DNA of 64,000 nt. Origin: Virgibacillus salexigens. Lineage in GTDB: Bacteria > Bacillota > Bacilli > Bacillales > Amphibacillaceae. This document shows positions 53,678-61,920 of this stretch, in pieces. Made by a program: the position numbers and the translations under genes. The stretch is taken from positions 124,001 through 188,000 of the forward strand of contig NZ_BNEO01000005.1 in assembly GCF_014905415.1 (NCBI RefSeq). The letters are read 5' to 3'. The notes under the pieces are model-generated. The model was given only the letters and a program-made list of their open reading frames with translations. It searched no databases and had not been told where the DNA came from. The stretch's first letter is position 1. Each line of letters opens with the position of its first letter.

Positions 53678-54387
53678 TATGCTGTCGCTCCTTTACTACT
53701 ATTAAGTGCTTCCTTCTTGTCAAAGCGGCGGTTCATTTTCTTTTCTAGCTTATTAATTAGTATAGCAGAAGGATAACTCATTATTAAAAATAATATTGCT
53801 ACAATGGTAAGAGGTTCTAGATAAGTCCAATATTGTGCTCCATAGCTGTTCGCCATATGAAGTATTCCTGCAACTCCAATTGTAGAAGCAAGAGGCACCT
53901 CTTTAAACATAATAATAAGATAGTTTCCTAACATTGGTATTGTTGGTGGAATAGCTTGCGGCAATATAATTTTAGTCCACTTCTGTTTCGTAGAAAAGTT
54001 TAGTGATTTGGCTGCTTCCCATTGCCCTTTATCTACTCCGTCAATACCAGAACGGTATACTTCTCCAATATAAGTACTAAAGTGAATACCTAGCCCAAGA
54101 ATCGCACTTGTGAAAGGATCCAGGGTGACCCCTACAACTGGAACCATCGGCCATGCATAATAAATAAAGAATAGTTGTACTAACGGTGGCGTTGAGCGAA
54201 TAAATTCCATTACCCACGTTACGATCCAGTTAATTGGTTTAAAAGGAATTCTACGCAGGAATGTCCAAAAAAAGCCGAATATAAGAGCAAATAAATAACA
54301 AGCGATGGTTAATCCCAGTGTTATTCCTAGCCCTTCTAAAACAATAGGAAATGCTTCTGCAAATACTTCCCAACTCCAATTACTCAT
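53677..54387 (-). CDS. ehuD: Ectoine/hydroxyectoine ABC transporter permease (EhuD)
   Basis: A 236-residue HisM-type permease with about five membrane helices. The coupling motif GQWEAAKSLNFSTKQKWTKIILPQAIPPTIPMLGNY contains the conserved EAA loop. It follows ehuC with a one-base overlap. It pairs with EhuC to carry the compatible solute inward across the membrane. Confidence 0.85.
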   Translation of the reverse strand: MSNWSWEVFAEAFPIVLEGLGITLGLTIACYLFALIFGFFWTFLRRIPFKPINWIVTWVMEFIRSTPPLVQLFFIYYAWPMVPVVGVTLDPFTSAILGLGIHFSTYIGEVYRSGIDGVDKGQWEAAKSLNFSTKQKWTKIILPQAIPPTIPMLGNYLIIMFKEVPLASTIGVAGILHMANSYGAQYWTYLEPLTIVAILFLIMSYPSAILINKLEKKMNRRFDKKEALNSSKGATA

Positions 54388-55055
54388 TAATTAGCCACCC
54401 CTTTCTTTGAAATACCCTCCAATTTCCGAGTTAAGAAGATTAACGGGAGAGCAAGTATGAAATAGAAGAACAATACTAAGATATAAACTGTCGGCGCCTG
54501 GGATAGATTAGAGCTTCGAATAATATCTCCATAGTAAAGAATATCGGTCATTCCAATTAATGATACAAGAGAAGTTGCCTTTAACATTTGAATTAAATAA
54601 TTTCCGAACTCGGGTAACATCATTCGCACTGCTTGGGGAAAGATAACAAGCCGCATTCGCTGAAATCGCGACATATTCAAAGCAGTCGCAGCCTCTGTTT
54701 GTCCTTTGGCAACTGCGAGAATCGATCCACGTACAATTTCTGACATATAGGCGCCATAATTTAATGCTATCGCAATAACACCGGCCCACCAGTTACTACC
54801 AAGTTCAATACCAAATAGCATCGGAATGGCATAATAGAGCCAAAACAATTGGACAATTAATGAAGTTCCCCGGAATACCTCGACATAGAATCCAGTAAAT
54901 TTACGTAGAAAAATATTAGAAGAAAGTCGGCAAAGCCCAGCAATAAATGCAAATAGATAACCAAAAAAGGCAGAACCGAGCAGAACAGTAATCGTGATTG
55001 TTAATCCCTTCATTAGGGAAGGGAATATTTCTATGACCGCATTAATGATAATCAC
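54387..55055 (-). CDS. ehuC: Ectoine/hydroxyectoine ABC transporter permease (EhuC)
   Basis: A 222-residue HisQ/HisM-type permease with about five membrane helices and the EAA loop GQTEAATALNMSRFQRMRLVIFPQAVRMMLPEFGNYL. The start is problematic. The only strong ribosome site, AAAGGAG (55055-55061), overlaps the GTG at 55055 and is spaced eight bases from an in-frame ATT at 55046; the first ATG is fourteen codons later, without a site. I list the GTG frame start, but initiation at ATT is possible. A hairpin separates the gene from ehuB. Confidence 0.82.
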   Translation of the reverse strand: MIIINAVIEIFPSLMKGLTITITVLLGSAFFGYLFAFIAGLCRLSSNIFLRKFTGFYVEVFRGTSLIVQLFWLYYAIPMLFGIELGSNWWAGVIAIALNYGAYMSEIVRGSILAVAKGQTEAATALNMSRFQRMRLVIFPQAVRMMLPEFGNYLIQMLKATSLVSLIGMTDILYYGDIIRSSNLSQAPTVYILVLFFYFILALPLIFLTRKLEGISKKGVAN

Positions 55056-55093
55056 TCCTTTAGTAGATTGGCTGCTTCTTTAATACGTAAGAT

Positions 55094-55139
55094 AAAAAAT
55101 ATAGGGCCAGACACCCTGGGCGAGGGAGCCGGACCCTAT
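55094..55139 (-). terminator. Hairpin between ehuB and ehuC
   Basis: On the minus strand ATAGGG (55134-55139) pairs with CCCTAT (55101-55106), with an inner CCCT/AGGG stem, followed by ATTTTTT. It probably acts as a partial terminator or an mRNA stabiliser that keeps ehuB expression above the permeases. Confidence 0.7.
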
Positions 55140-55191
55140 GGAGTCATCATGTTTATAAACTGTAAAGTTGTTCAGTTTCGTGGAAGGTAGA

Positions 55192-56085
55192 TTAGATGTC
55201 ACCGTTACAAATTTTTTCCGTAGTAATATCTGCTTCCACCATATTATTTTGTTCGCTGAATCCATTCTTCTCCAGTAATTCTGCTACTGTGCCATCTTCT
55301 TTCAATTCAGCAAGTTTTTCATTATATGCATCACGCAATTCCGTGTTATCTAGATGGAAAGCTGCCGCACCATAACTTGGTACACCTTCAACATCTGGTT
55401 GTTCAAATCCTTCTACGAATTCTAATTTATCGCTATTCAACGATTCGTATGCCATTTTAATTGTCATCTCTGTACCGGTTGTTGCATCTGCTCTACCAGA
55501 TTCTACAGCTGATAAAGTAGCTGGTATATCATCTGCATTCGTTATTTGATCTTCGCTTACACCTTCAGATTTAAGAAATTCATTTTCTGTTGCCCCAGCC
55601 ATAACCGAAACGGTAGCATCTGGATTATCTGCTATATCTGTGTAGCTTTTAAGATTTAGTGGATTTCCTTTTTGGACAATAAGTCCCTCACCGTATTTCA
55701 TTTCAGGTTCACCGAAGGCTGCGTTCTCACAACGGTCAGGATTAATAGCCATCCCTGCCGTAATAACGTCGAATTGGCCAGCTTTAAGGCCTGGAATTAA
55801 TTGTCCAAAATCAGCTAATTTCGAATCCATATTTTCCACACCAAGTTCCTTAAATACAGCTGCTGCAATATCAACTGCAGCTCCCTTCAATTCGCCATCT
55901 TCCCCCTCATATGCATATGGTTTTTCATTAGCAAAACCAATAGTTACGGTTCCTGCCTCTTTTAATTCGTCTAATTTACTTCCGCTGCTTTCGCCATCTT
56001 CCCCGCTTGCACTATCGTCTGACCCGCATGCTGCTAGTGCGAACATGGTTAATCCTAGAACAAGCATAAGTAAGAGTTTCTTCAT
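55192..56085 (-). CDS. ehuB: Ectoine/hydroxyectoine-binding lipoprotein (EhuB)
   Basis: A 297-residue substrate-binding lipoprotein with lipobox LAAC (Cys20) and a family 3 fold. The segments AGMAINPDRCENAAFGEP, GEGLIVQKGNPLNLKSY and NPDATVSVMAGATENE match the EhuB signature of ectoine importers, in which the RC pair and following region line the ligand site. It captures ectoine outside the membrane for use as an osmolyte or nutrient. GGGAGG lies ten bases before the ATG. Upstream is a large structured region (56115-56220). Other polar amino-acid binders are a less likely alternative. Confidence 0.85.
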   Translation of the reverse strand: MKKLLLMLVLGLTMFALAACGSDDSASGEDGESSGSKLDELKEAGTVTIGFANEKPYAYEGEDGELKGAAVDIAAAVFKELGVENMDSKLADFGQLIPGLKAGQFDVITAGMAINPDRCENAAFGEPEMKYGEGLIVQKGNPLNLKSYTDIADNPDATVSVMAGATENEFLKSEGVSEDQITNADDIPATLSAVESGRADATTGTEMTIKMAYESLNSDKLEFVEGFEQPDVEGVPSYGAAAFHLDNTELRDAYNEKLAELKEDGTVAELLEKNGFSEQNNMVEADITTEKICNGDI

Positions 56086-56114
56086 GTAATTAATTGCCTC
56101 CCTTTTTTATTTAA

Positions 56115-56220
56115 AAATCTATTTTTCTATGTATTGCAGTGCCCAGTTGGTCGGCGCTAGCAATCTTGCGTCTTTATTCCTGGGTAAAAATCACTGCATT
56201 TTTATTAAAAAAATAGATTT
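56115..56220 (-). repeat. Large multi-helix stem in the ehuB upstream region
   Basis: Four nested helices: AAATCTATTTTT (56115-56126) with 56209-56220, perfect 12 pairs; TGCAGTG (56135-56141) with CACTGCA (56192-56198); CCCAG (56142-56146) with CTGGG (56180-56184); GGCGC (56153-56157) with GCGTC (56168-56172, one G-T pair). It lies about 30 bases from the ehuB start, and a second Shine-Dalgarno-like AAAGGAGG sits just outside its far side. It may be a 5' regulatory RNA or a small inverted-repeat element. Confidence 0.65.
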
Positions 56221-56563
56221 AAAGAATGGATAGCCTCCTTTATATGCAGTTATATTAAAATGTTACAGGGCTTTTACAATTGATTCAAACACAGTAAATT
56301 TTGATAATTTGCAATTTATTACGAAAAATCGATGTATAGGGTATATAAAATTTATATACATAAATATACTGTGGTATCATCCTTTAAGCTTTGGTATGTT
56401 CATAAATATGTTGATATAGGGAATAATTACCATTTTATTGAATAGTTATTGTTAGACACCTATCCATTAAAAAAGTACCATTAAGATAACCAAATAAACA
56501 TGATAAGATAGCATTGGACGACTATCTCTTAATAGCTATATTATTCAAAGGGGAGGGGAAAAT
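56221..56563. other. Intergenic region upstream of ehuB and panE-like gene
   Basis: Gene-free AT-rich DNA between divergent genes. On the minus strand an orphan AAAGGAGG at about 56233-56240 has no ORF after it (ATT CTT TAA follows). A weak minus-strand promoter candidate, TTGTAA then AATATA about 17 bases on, lies near 56253-56281. The plus strand holds the AAAGGGGAGGGG ribosome site of the next gene. I see no further RNA or repeat. Confidence 0.4.
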
Positions 56564-57481
56564 ATGCATGTTGTTATACTAGGTGCTGGCGCATTGGGGG
56601 GGTATTTTGGTTTACGGTATCAAGAGGCAGGTGCTAAGGTTACCTTTTTAGTTCGGGAGAGGAGAGCTGAACAGATTCAAAAGCATGGGCTTGCCATTCG
56701 TAGCCCTCGAGGTGATTATGATGTTAAAGATCCTATATTGTGTACGGATCCAAATAATATAGAAAAACCAGATATAGTGATTGTAAGTGTGAAAGGCTAT
56801 CATTTAGCTGGGACGTTAGATTCTTTACAAGTACTCGTTCAAAAAGGGGCATATATTCTTCCGGTTCTAAATGGTATTGAACATATGGACATTTTGCAGG
56901 AAAAATTAGGCGAGAAGAACATAATTGGCGGACTTTCCTTTATTATTGCTACATTAAATGAGCAGGGGTATGTGGTACATTCAAGTGATTTTCATGAGCT
57001 TGTGTTTGGGCCACTAAACTCTAGTCAAGAAGAGGTATGTAAGCGATTAGAAGAACTTAGTAGTAAAGCTGTCATGACTGCAACATACCATCCATCCATT
57101 TTATATGAACAATGGAAGAAATACATGTTTATTAGTGCTTTTTCCGGAATTACCACGGCCATCAATTTACCAATCGGTCCAATTAGAGAGCATAAAGAGA
57201 CATTTGCGATTGCAGTAAATCTATTACAAGAGATGAAAAAGTTAGCAAATGCATGCCAAATTAAGCTTACCGACGATGATGTAGAAATGGCAAAAGAAAA
57301 ACTACTAGGTCTGAATAATGAAGCAACATCATCGATGCACCAGGATAGACGTAAACAATCCCCACTCGAATTGGATCATTTACATGGAGCAGCCATTCGA
57401 CTTGCTAAACAAAAAGGTCTTACGCTCCCCTATACAAATATGGTGTTAGGGATGGTTAAGCCATTTGCAAATCTAACATAA
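56564..57481 (+). CDS. 2-dehydropantoate 2-reductase family protein (ketopantoate reductase)
   Basis: A 305-residue NADP-dependent reductase of the PanE/ApbA type. It opens with the nucleotide loop VVILGAGALGGYFGLRYQEAG, has VSVKGYHLAGTLDSL, VLNGIEHMDIL and a C-terminal KQSPLELDHLHGAAIRLAKQKG carrying the conserved Glu and Asp-His region. The expected reaction is ketopantoate to pantoate for coenzyme A, but families contain paralogues with other substrates, so the symbol is withheld. It starts an apparent cluster with a YtzI-like gene and an oxidoreductase. Confidence 0.82.
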   Translation: MHVVILGAGALGGYFGLRYQEAGAKVTFLVRERRAEQIQKHGLAIRSPRGDYDVKDPILCTDPNNIEKPDIVIVSVKGYHLAGTLDSLQVLVQKGAYILPVLNGIEHMDILQEKLGEKNIIGGLSFIIATLNEQGYVVHSSDFHELVFGPLNSSQEEVCKRLEELSSKAVMTATYHPSILYEQWKKYMFISAFSGITTAINLPIGPIREHKETFAIAVNLLQEMKKLANACQIKLTDDDVEMAKEKLLGLNNEATSSMHQDRRKQSPLELDHLHGAAIRLAKQKGLTLPYTNMVLGMVKPFANLT

Positions 57482-57498
57482 AGTGAGGTATGTTCTTT

Positions 57499-57681
57499 GT
57501 GTCTACTTATATTGTAGTAATTATCGCCTGTATTATTGTAGTCGCAATCGTTCTTATCTTGTCCTTAGTGACGATCTCAAAAGGATACGCTTATAAGCAT
57601 GAAATCGATCCATTACCAGATGAATGGGAAACAACAGAAGGAAAGCACGAAGAAGATAGTACGGATAAAAGGGGAGAATAG
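57499..57681 (+). CDS. Small YtzI-like membrane protein
   Basis: A 60-residue protein with one membrane helix (residues 3-24), the motif TISKGYAYKHEIDP and an acidic hydrophilic tail. It resembles the tiny B. subtilis protein YtzI of unknown function. I chose the GTG at 57499 because GAGGT lies nine bases upstream; the ATG at 57490 touches that site. It is 17 bases after the panE-like gene and five bases before the next start. Confidence 0.6.
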   Translation: MSTYIVVIIACIIVVAIVLILSLVTISKGYAYKHEIDPLPDEWETTEGKHEEDSTDKRGE

Positions 57682-57685
57682 AGCT

Positions 57686-58666
57686 TTGAAGTATTCTACA
57701 ATAGGAACAAGTTGGATAACCGATGCTTTTATTGATGCTGCGCAACAATCAGGGGTAGCTGAATTAGTCTCGGTCTATTCAAGAAATGAACAAAAAGCCC
57801 ATCGTTTTGCAGAAAAGCATGGAGCAGCTCATATATTTACGGATCTGCAAGCGATGCTTACGGATGAAAGTGATGTTGTGTATGTTGCTTCACCCAATAA
57901 ATTGCATGCCGATCATATCAAATTATGTATACAGAATGGGAAACATGTATTTTGTGAAAAACCAATGGTATATACTGTGCAGCAATTAGAAGAGATAATG
58001 GACTTGGCGAGGGCCAATGATGTCTTCGTTTTTGAAGGGTTCCGGCATCTATTCTCTCCTAATTACAAAATCTTAAAAGAACAACTATTACAAATTGGCG
58101 TTATTCGTAGTGCCATGTTTCAATATGTGAAATATTCATCAAAATATGATCAATATAAAGAAGGTAAAGATCCAAATATATTCTCTAAAACTTTTGCCGG
58201 TGGTGCATTAATGGATTTGGGTGTATATCCGTTAAGCATGGCAATTGATTTGTTTGGACAGCCCGAGAAAGTCAATTATTTCCCAGTTTTATTATCTAAT
58301 GGGATTGATGGTAGTGGCACAATTGTATTAACCTATAAGGGTTTTATTGTAACTATTCTTTGTTCAAAAATTGCCAATGCAAGCCTGCCGTCAGAAATTC
58401 ATGGTGAAGATGGTTCCTTGACGATGGATAGTGTAGCTCCAATTAGTGATCTGCAATTATATGACCGTATTGCTTCAAAAACAACTTCGCTTGCAAGTCA
58501 ACAATATGAGGCTGACATGATCTATGAAATTCAAGCTTTTGAGAAAATGTTGAAAGGAAAAGATAGGAAATGGCATGATGCCTGTCTGGAAAGAAGCCGT
58601 ATCGTTGTCCAAATAACTGAACAACTTAGAAAAGAAAATGGAATCCTTTTCCCAGGTGAATCATGA
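57686..58666 (+). CDS. Gfo/Idh/MocA-family oxidoreductase
   Basis: A 326-residue NAD(P)-dependent oxidoreductase with an N-terminal Rossmann fold (YSTIGTSWITDAFIDAA), the family signature CEKPMVYTVQQLEEIM (about residues 91-106) with catalytic Lys, and FAGGALMDLGVYPLSMAIDLFG in the C-terminal domain. The substrate, normally a sugar or cyclitol, is unknown. The start is TTG 57686, nine bases after GGGGAG; the open frame begins inside the upstream gene. A terminator follows. Confidence 0.85.
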   Translation: MKYSTIGTSWITDAFIDAAQQSGVAELVSVYSRNEQKAHRFAEKHGAAHIFTDLQAMLTDESDVVYVASPNKLHADHIKLCIQNGKHVFCEKPMVYTVQQLEEIMDLARANDVFVFEGFRHLFSPNYKILKEQLLQIGVIRSAMFQYVKYSSKYDQYKEGKDPNIFSKTFAGGALMDLGVYPLSMAIDLFGQPEKVNYFPVLLSNGIDGSGTIVLTYKGFIVTILCSKIANASLPSEIHGEDGSLTMDSVAPISDLQLYDRIASKTTSLASQQYEADMIYEIQAFEKMLKGKDRKWHDACLERSRIVVQITEQLRKENGILFPGES

Positions 58667-58681
58667 TATAATATAGAAACA

Positions 58682-58715
58682 AATAAAGCTGTTGGTCGCA
58701 TTCAACAGCTTTATT
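58682..58715 (+). terminator. Hairpin terminator after the Gfo/Idh/MocA gene
   Basis: AATAAAGCTGTTG (58682-58694) pairs perfectly with 58703-58715, followed by ACTTTTG. Confidence 0.8.
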
Positions 58716-58760
58716 ACTTTTGATATGATAATCGATCATTTATGATATACATATAGAATA

Positions 58761-59474
58761 ATGTACAAGCTATACAGATATCTAAGGAGGGGTCGTCCCA
58801 TAGATAAGAATTATTTTCAAAAGTTAGTCCGTAGTAGAAGCTCAATCAGGGGATTTAAATCGACGCCGGTAAATAGCGAGACCATTACGGAAGTTTTGGA
58901 AGATGCTCAATTTACTCCTTCCAATTGTAATACGCAACCCTGGGACGTCCATATTGTATCCGGGAATATAAAAGATGAATTAAGTCGCAAGATTTTAGAA
59001 GCGAATCGTAATGGCCAACATACTGCTGATTTTTCATTTGATACAAAAGATTATTATGCGCGTTATTCTGAACGTCAAATAGAACAAGCCATTGCTTATC
59101 AACAGGCGATGGGAATCGATAGGAATGACCGTGAAGGCAGAATGCGTGTCGTTAACTTAAACTATGAATTCTTTCACGCTCCTCATGTTGCCTTTCTATT
59201 TATGCCATCTTTTGGGGATAACGTTCGAGTAGCCGCCGATATTGGGATGTATGGTCAGTCATTTTTATTAGCTCTTGCAGCGAGGGGATTAGGTGGCGTT
59301 CCGCAAACATCATTAGGCTTTTTTGCTAATCAAGTCAGAGAATCTCTAGACATATCAGAGGACATGAAACTATTATTTGGTATTTCATTTGGTTATCCGG
59401 ATGAAGACTTCCCTGGAGCTTTGATGCGTGTTGGTCGAGATTCCGTTAATAAAAATGTAGCTTTTCATTCATAA
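58761..59474 (+). CDS. Nitroreductase family protein with uncertain start
   Basis: An FMN-dependent nitroreductase-fold protein with SRSSIRGFKSTPV, FTPSNCNTQPWDVHIV and C-terminal GGVPQTSLGFFANQVRE and FGISFGYPDED. The frame has an ATG at 58761 (237 residues), but this has no ribosome site. A strong AAGGAGG (58784-58790) lies nine bases before an in-frame ATA at 58800, which gives the usual family N-terminus of 224 residues. Either an ATA start or an unconventional ATG start is used. The substrate is unknown. Confidence 0.82.
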   Translation: MYKLYRYLRRGRPIDKNYFQKLVRSRSSIRGFKSTPVNSETITEVLEDAQFTPSNCNTQPWDVHIVSGNIKDELSRKILEANRNGQHTADFSFDTKDYYARYSERQIEQAIAYQQAMGIDRNDREGRMRVVNLNYEFFHAPHVAFLFMPSFGDNVRVAADIGMYGQSFLLALAARGLGGVPQTSLGFFANQVRESLDISEDMKLLFGISFGYPDEDFPGALMRVGRDSVNKNVAFHS

Positions 59475-59488
59475 GGAAAAGCTACATT
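59454..59488. terminator. Bidirectional terminator between nitroreductase and cwlK
   Basis: AATGTAGCTTTT (59454-59465) pairs with AAAAGCTACATT (59477-59488). The minus strand has TTTTTATT after it, so it serves cwlK best. Confidence 0.78.
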
Positions 59489-59516
59489 ATTTATTAGAAA
59501 GTGGTAACAAAATAAA

Positions 59517-60077
59517 CTATTCCTGTGCAGGCTTAGGGCGTATACCACGTTGCAATTGCTCAATGCTTAAGCCAAATGTTATTTGTAAATGTGGATAATC
59601 TTTAAATCCTTCCCAGTCTCCACCCCACTCAAATCCTAGATTTTTTGCAATATTTGCAACCTCGAACCAATCGGATTGATTATTATTATTGCCATCGTAA
59701 TGGATATCCCAAATTAACTCGCCGTTTTTGTTTTCAAGTGCATAGTCGATAGCAAGTCCATAATTATGATAGGATTCGCCACCTTGTGCGTATGTCACAA
59801 TCTCGCCATCTGTCGCTCTTCCTTGCTGATATAATTCTTCTTGGCGTTCAAATGAGCGAACGTCATCCGTTATCACTACATGGATATCTTTCGTTACTGC
59901 TTGTTCAATTAATTTATCTTTCTTCTCTTCCACCGTTGGATGTAATTCCGTTGCTGCTCCAACATCTTCTCTTTGGTCTGTATACTCTTCGTTTTGTCCT
60001 TGATAAAGTTGGAATAAGATGATGAGAAATACGGAAATTAGCAGCCATGGAAGTAGTATTTGTTGCAATTTTCTCAT
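59517..60077 (-). CDS. cwlK: Peptidoglycan L,D-endopeptidase CwlK-like (M15 family)
   Basis: Cleaves the L-Ala-D-Glu bond of peptidoglycan stems. The 186-residue protein has an N-terminal membrane anchor (residues 8-26), DVRSFERQEELYQQGR, the zinc site GGESYHNYGLAIDYA (His104, Asp111) and YPHLQITFG (His163), in the order and spacing of B. subtilis CwlK and phage endolysins of the M15C group. The gene stands alone, with no phage neighbours, so it is a cellular enzyme. Confidence 0.88.
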   Translation of the reverse strand: MRKLQQILLPWLLISVFLIILFQLYQGQNEEYTDQREDVGAATELHPTVEEKKDKLIEQAVTKDIHVVITDDVRSFERQEELYQQGRATDGEIVTYAQGGESYHNYGLAIDYALENKNGELIWDIHYDGNNNNQSDWFEVANIAKNLGFEWGGDWEGFKDYPHLQITFGLSIEQLQRGIRPKPAQE

Positions 60078-60212
60078 GGTGATCTCCTCTAATGTAAAAA
60101 TAAATATTTTTTCTTCTTTAAAGGGTATTAAGTTGAAATACCAAAATCTTAAAAAATCTTCATTATTTTCTTCCAGTTTTACGTTATAATGAGTAAAAGG
60201 AAGGGGGATATA

Positions 60213-60830
60213 ATGATTACGTTAGCTGTCTCAATTATTGGATACTTAGCAGGCTGTCTGCATGGATCGCAGCTAGTAAGTATATATAAACAGGTGGATA
60301 TAAAGAAGAATGGAGTAAAAAACGCAGGCGCTTCTAACGCGACTATTTTACTTGGATGGAAATATGGGATACTAGTTGCATTAATTGATATATTTAAAGC
60401 TACGTTTGCAATATTACTTGTACTCTATATTTTAAATGAAAATGGGATCAATGGTAAAGAGCAAACATTGCTCGTCTATATTACAGCTTTATTCATTATT
60501 CTAGGACATAACTATCCAATTACAATGAAATTTAGTGGAGGAAAAGGGACTGCTTCACTCGTCGGCATCTTATTAGCCATAGATTGGAAAATTGCTGTTA
60601 TTGGAATAGGAATACTGTTATTATTTACTTTTGCAACGGATTACCTAGTTGTTGGTGTATTATGTATGTATCTTTCTTTTTTAATTACAACGTTTGTTTT
60701 TTTTGGCCCAGAGCCCACTTCTATCGTCATTTTTTTATCAATTTTAAGTGCAGCGAAACATATGGAGAACTACAGACGTATAATTACGAAGCAGGAAACA
60801 AAACTATCATATATGTTTTCAAAAAAGTAA
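60213..60830 (+). CDS. Glycerol-3-phosphate acyltransferase family protein (PlsY-like)
   Basis: A 205-residue membrane protein with about five helices and the three PlsY motifs: GCLHGSQLVSIYK, KNAGASNATILLGWKYG and GHNYPITMKFSGGKGTASLVG. PlsY transfers acyl groups from acyl-phosphate to glycerol 3-phosphate. The sequence diverges somewhat from standard PlsY (HGSQ instead of the usual GSI), so it may be a paralogue. The ATG at 60213 lies five bases after GGGGG. It heads a likely four-gene transcript. Confidence 0.8.
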   Translation: MITLAVSIIGYLAGCLHGSQLVSIYKQVDIKKNGVKNAGASNATILLGWKYGILVALIDIFKATFAILLVLYILNENGINGKEQTLLVYITALFIILGHNYPITMKFSGGKGTASLVGILLAIDWKIAVIGIGILLLFTFATDYLVVGVLCMYLSFLITTFVFFGPEPTSIVIFLSILSAAKHMENYRRIITKQETKLSYMFSKK

Positions 60831-60848
60831 GTGACGTTGGAGGTAACT

Positions 60849-61334
60849 ATGTTAGACATAATCATGTGGATTTTAATTAGTGCATTGTTTATTTTAAGTT
60901 TTGTAGGGGTCATTTTCCCAATTGTTCCATCCGTACTTGTGATATGGATTGGTTTTCTCATCTATCACTTTGTAATAAACGCAAATGAATTAACGATGTC
61001 ATTTTGGATAGCAATGTCTATTATTACGGTAATTCTCATTGTTGCAGACGTTATTGCAAATGGTTATTTTGTAAAAAAATACGGTGGAAGTAAGTGGGGA
61101 GAACGTGGTGCAGCGATTGCTGTTATTGTAGGTTCATTCATTATTCCTCCATTCGGGATATTAATCGTTCCGTTTTTAACCGTGTTTATCATTGAATTAA
61201 TGCAGCAACGAACCGTACAAGAAGCACTTTTAGCTTCTTTTGGTTCATTAGTAGGTTTTCTAGGAGGAACGATAGCTAAAGTAATTATCCAGCTGTTTAT
61301 GATTATTTGGTTCTTTGTTGCTATCTTATTTTAG
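60849..61334 (+). CDS. DUF456 family membrane protein
   Basis: A 161-residue protein with about four membrane helices. The segment VADVIANGYFVKKYGGSKWGERGAAIA (about residues 66-92) and FGILIVPFLTVFIIELMQQR are the DUF456 hallmarks. No function is established. I chose the ATG at 60849, five bases behind GGAGG; a GTG at 60831 directly after the plsY-like stop is an alternative. Confidence 0.78.
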   Translation: MLDIIMWILISALFILSFVGVIFPIVPSVLVIWIGFLIYHFVINANELTMSFWIAMSIITVILIVADVIANGYFVKKYGGSKWGERGAAIAVIVGSFIIPPFGILIVPFLTVFIIELMQQRTVQEALLASFGSLVGFLGGTIAKVIIQLFMIIWFFVAILF

Positions 61335-61353
61335 TGTATAGGGGGATGCTGTA

Positions 61354-61920
61354 ATGAGAAAGGCTTTGATCAATGTAGATTATACGAATGATTTCGTGGC
61401 TGATGATGGTAAGTTAACGTGTGGAAAGCCAGGTCAAGCTATTGAAACATCTATTGTTAACTATACAACTAACTTTATACAACAAGGGGAGTTTGTTGTG
61501 TTTGCGATAGATACACATGTAGAGGGAGATAATTACCATCCAGAGTCTTCGCTTTTTCCAGCGCATAATATACGTGGCACTTCAGGCAGGAACTTATATG
61601 GAAAACTTGCAAAAGTTTATCAAGAACATCAAGACAAAGAAAATGTTTACTTTCTTGATAAGACAAGATATAGTGCATTTCAAGGTACGGATTTAGAAAT
61701 GAAGTTACGTGAGAGAGATATAACGGAAATACATCTTGTAGGAGTTTGTACAGATATTTGTATTTTACATACAGCCATGGATGCCTTTAATAAAGGATTC
61801 AACATTATCGTCTATGAGGATGCAGTAGCAAGCTTTAATCACACAGGGCATGAGTGGGCATTGGCGCATTTTGAAAAGACATTAGCTGCAAAAGTTCTTT
61901 CCAGGGGGGATTGTGATTAA
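61354..61920 (+). CDS. pncA: Nicotinamidase (isochorismatase-fold cysteine hydrolase)
   Basis: Hydrolyses nicotinamide to nicotinate for NAD salvage. The 188-residue protein has the catalytic triad Asp9 (INVDYTNDF), Lys103 (LDKTRYSAF) and Cys132 (GVCTDICILHTA), and the metal-site DTHVEGDNYHPE. It matches the Bacillus nicotinamidase YueJ very closely. GGGGGATG precedes the ATG. It overlaps the downstream acetyltransferase by eight bases. Confidence 0.92.
   Translation: MRKALINVDYTNDFVADDGKLTCGKPGQAIETSIVNYTTNFIQQGEFVVFAIDTHVEGDNYHPESSLFPAHNIRGTSGRNLYGKLAKVYQEHQDKENVYFLDKTRYSAFQGTDLEMKLRERDITEIHLVGVCTDICILHTAMDAFNKGFNIIVYEDAVASFNHTGHEWALAHFEKTLAAKVLSRGDCD

Noticed and set aside
59517-60077. 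CwlK-like endopeptidase as a phage endolysin and sign of a prophage
   Set aside because: It has a membrane anchor rather than a phage context; no holin, tail, integrase or other phage gene is nearby.
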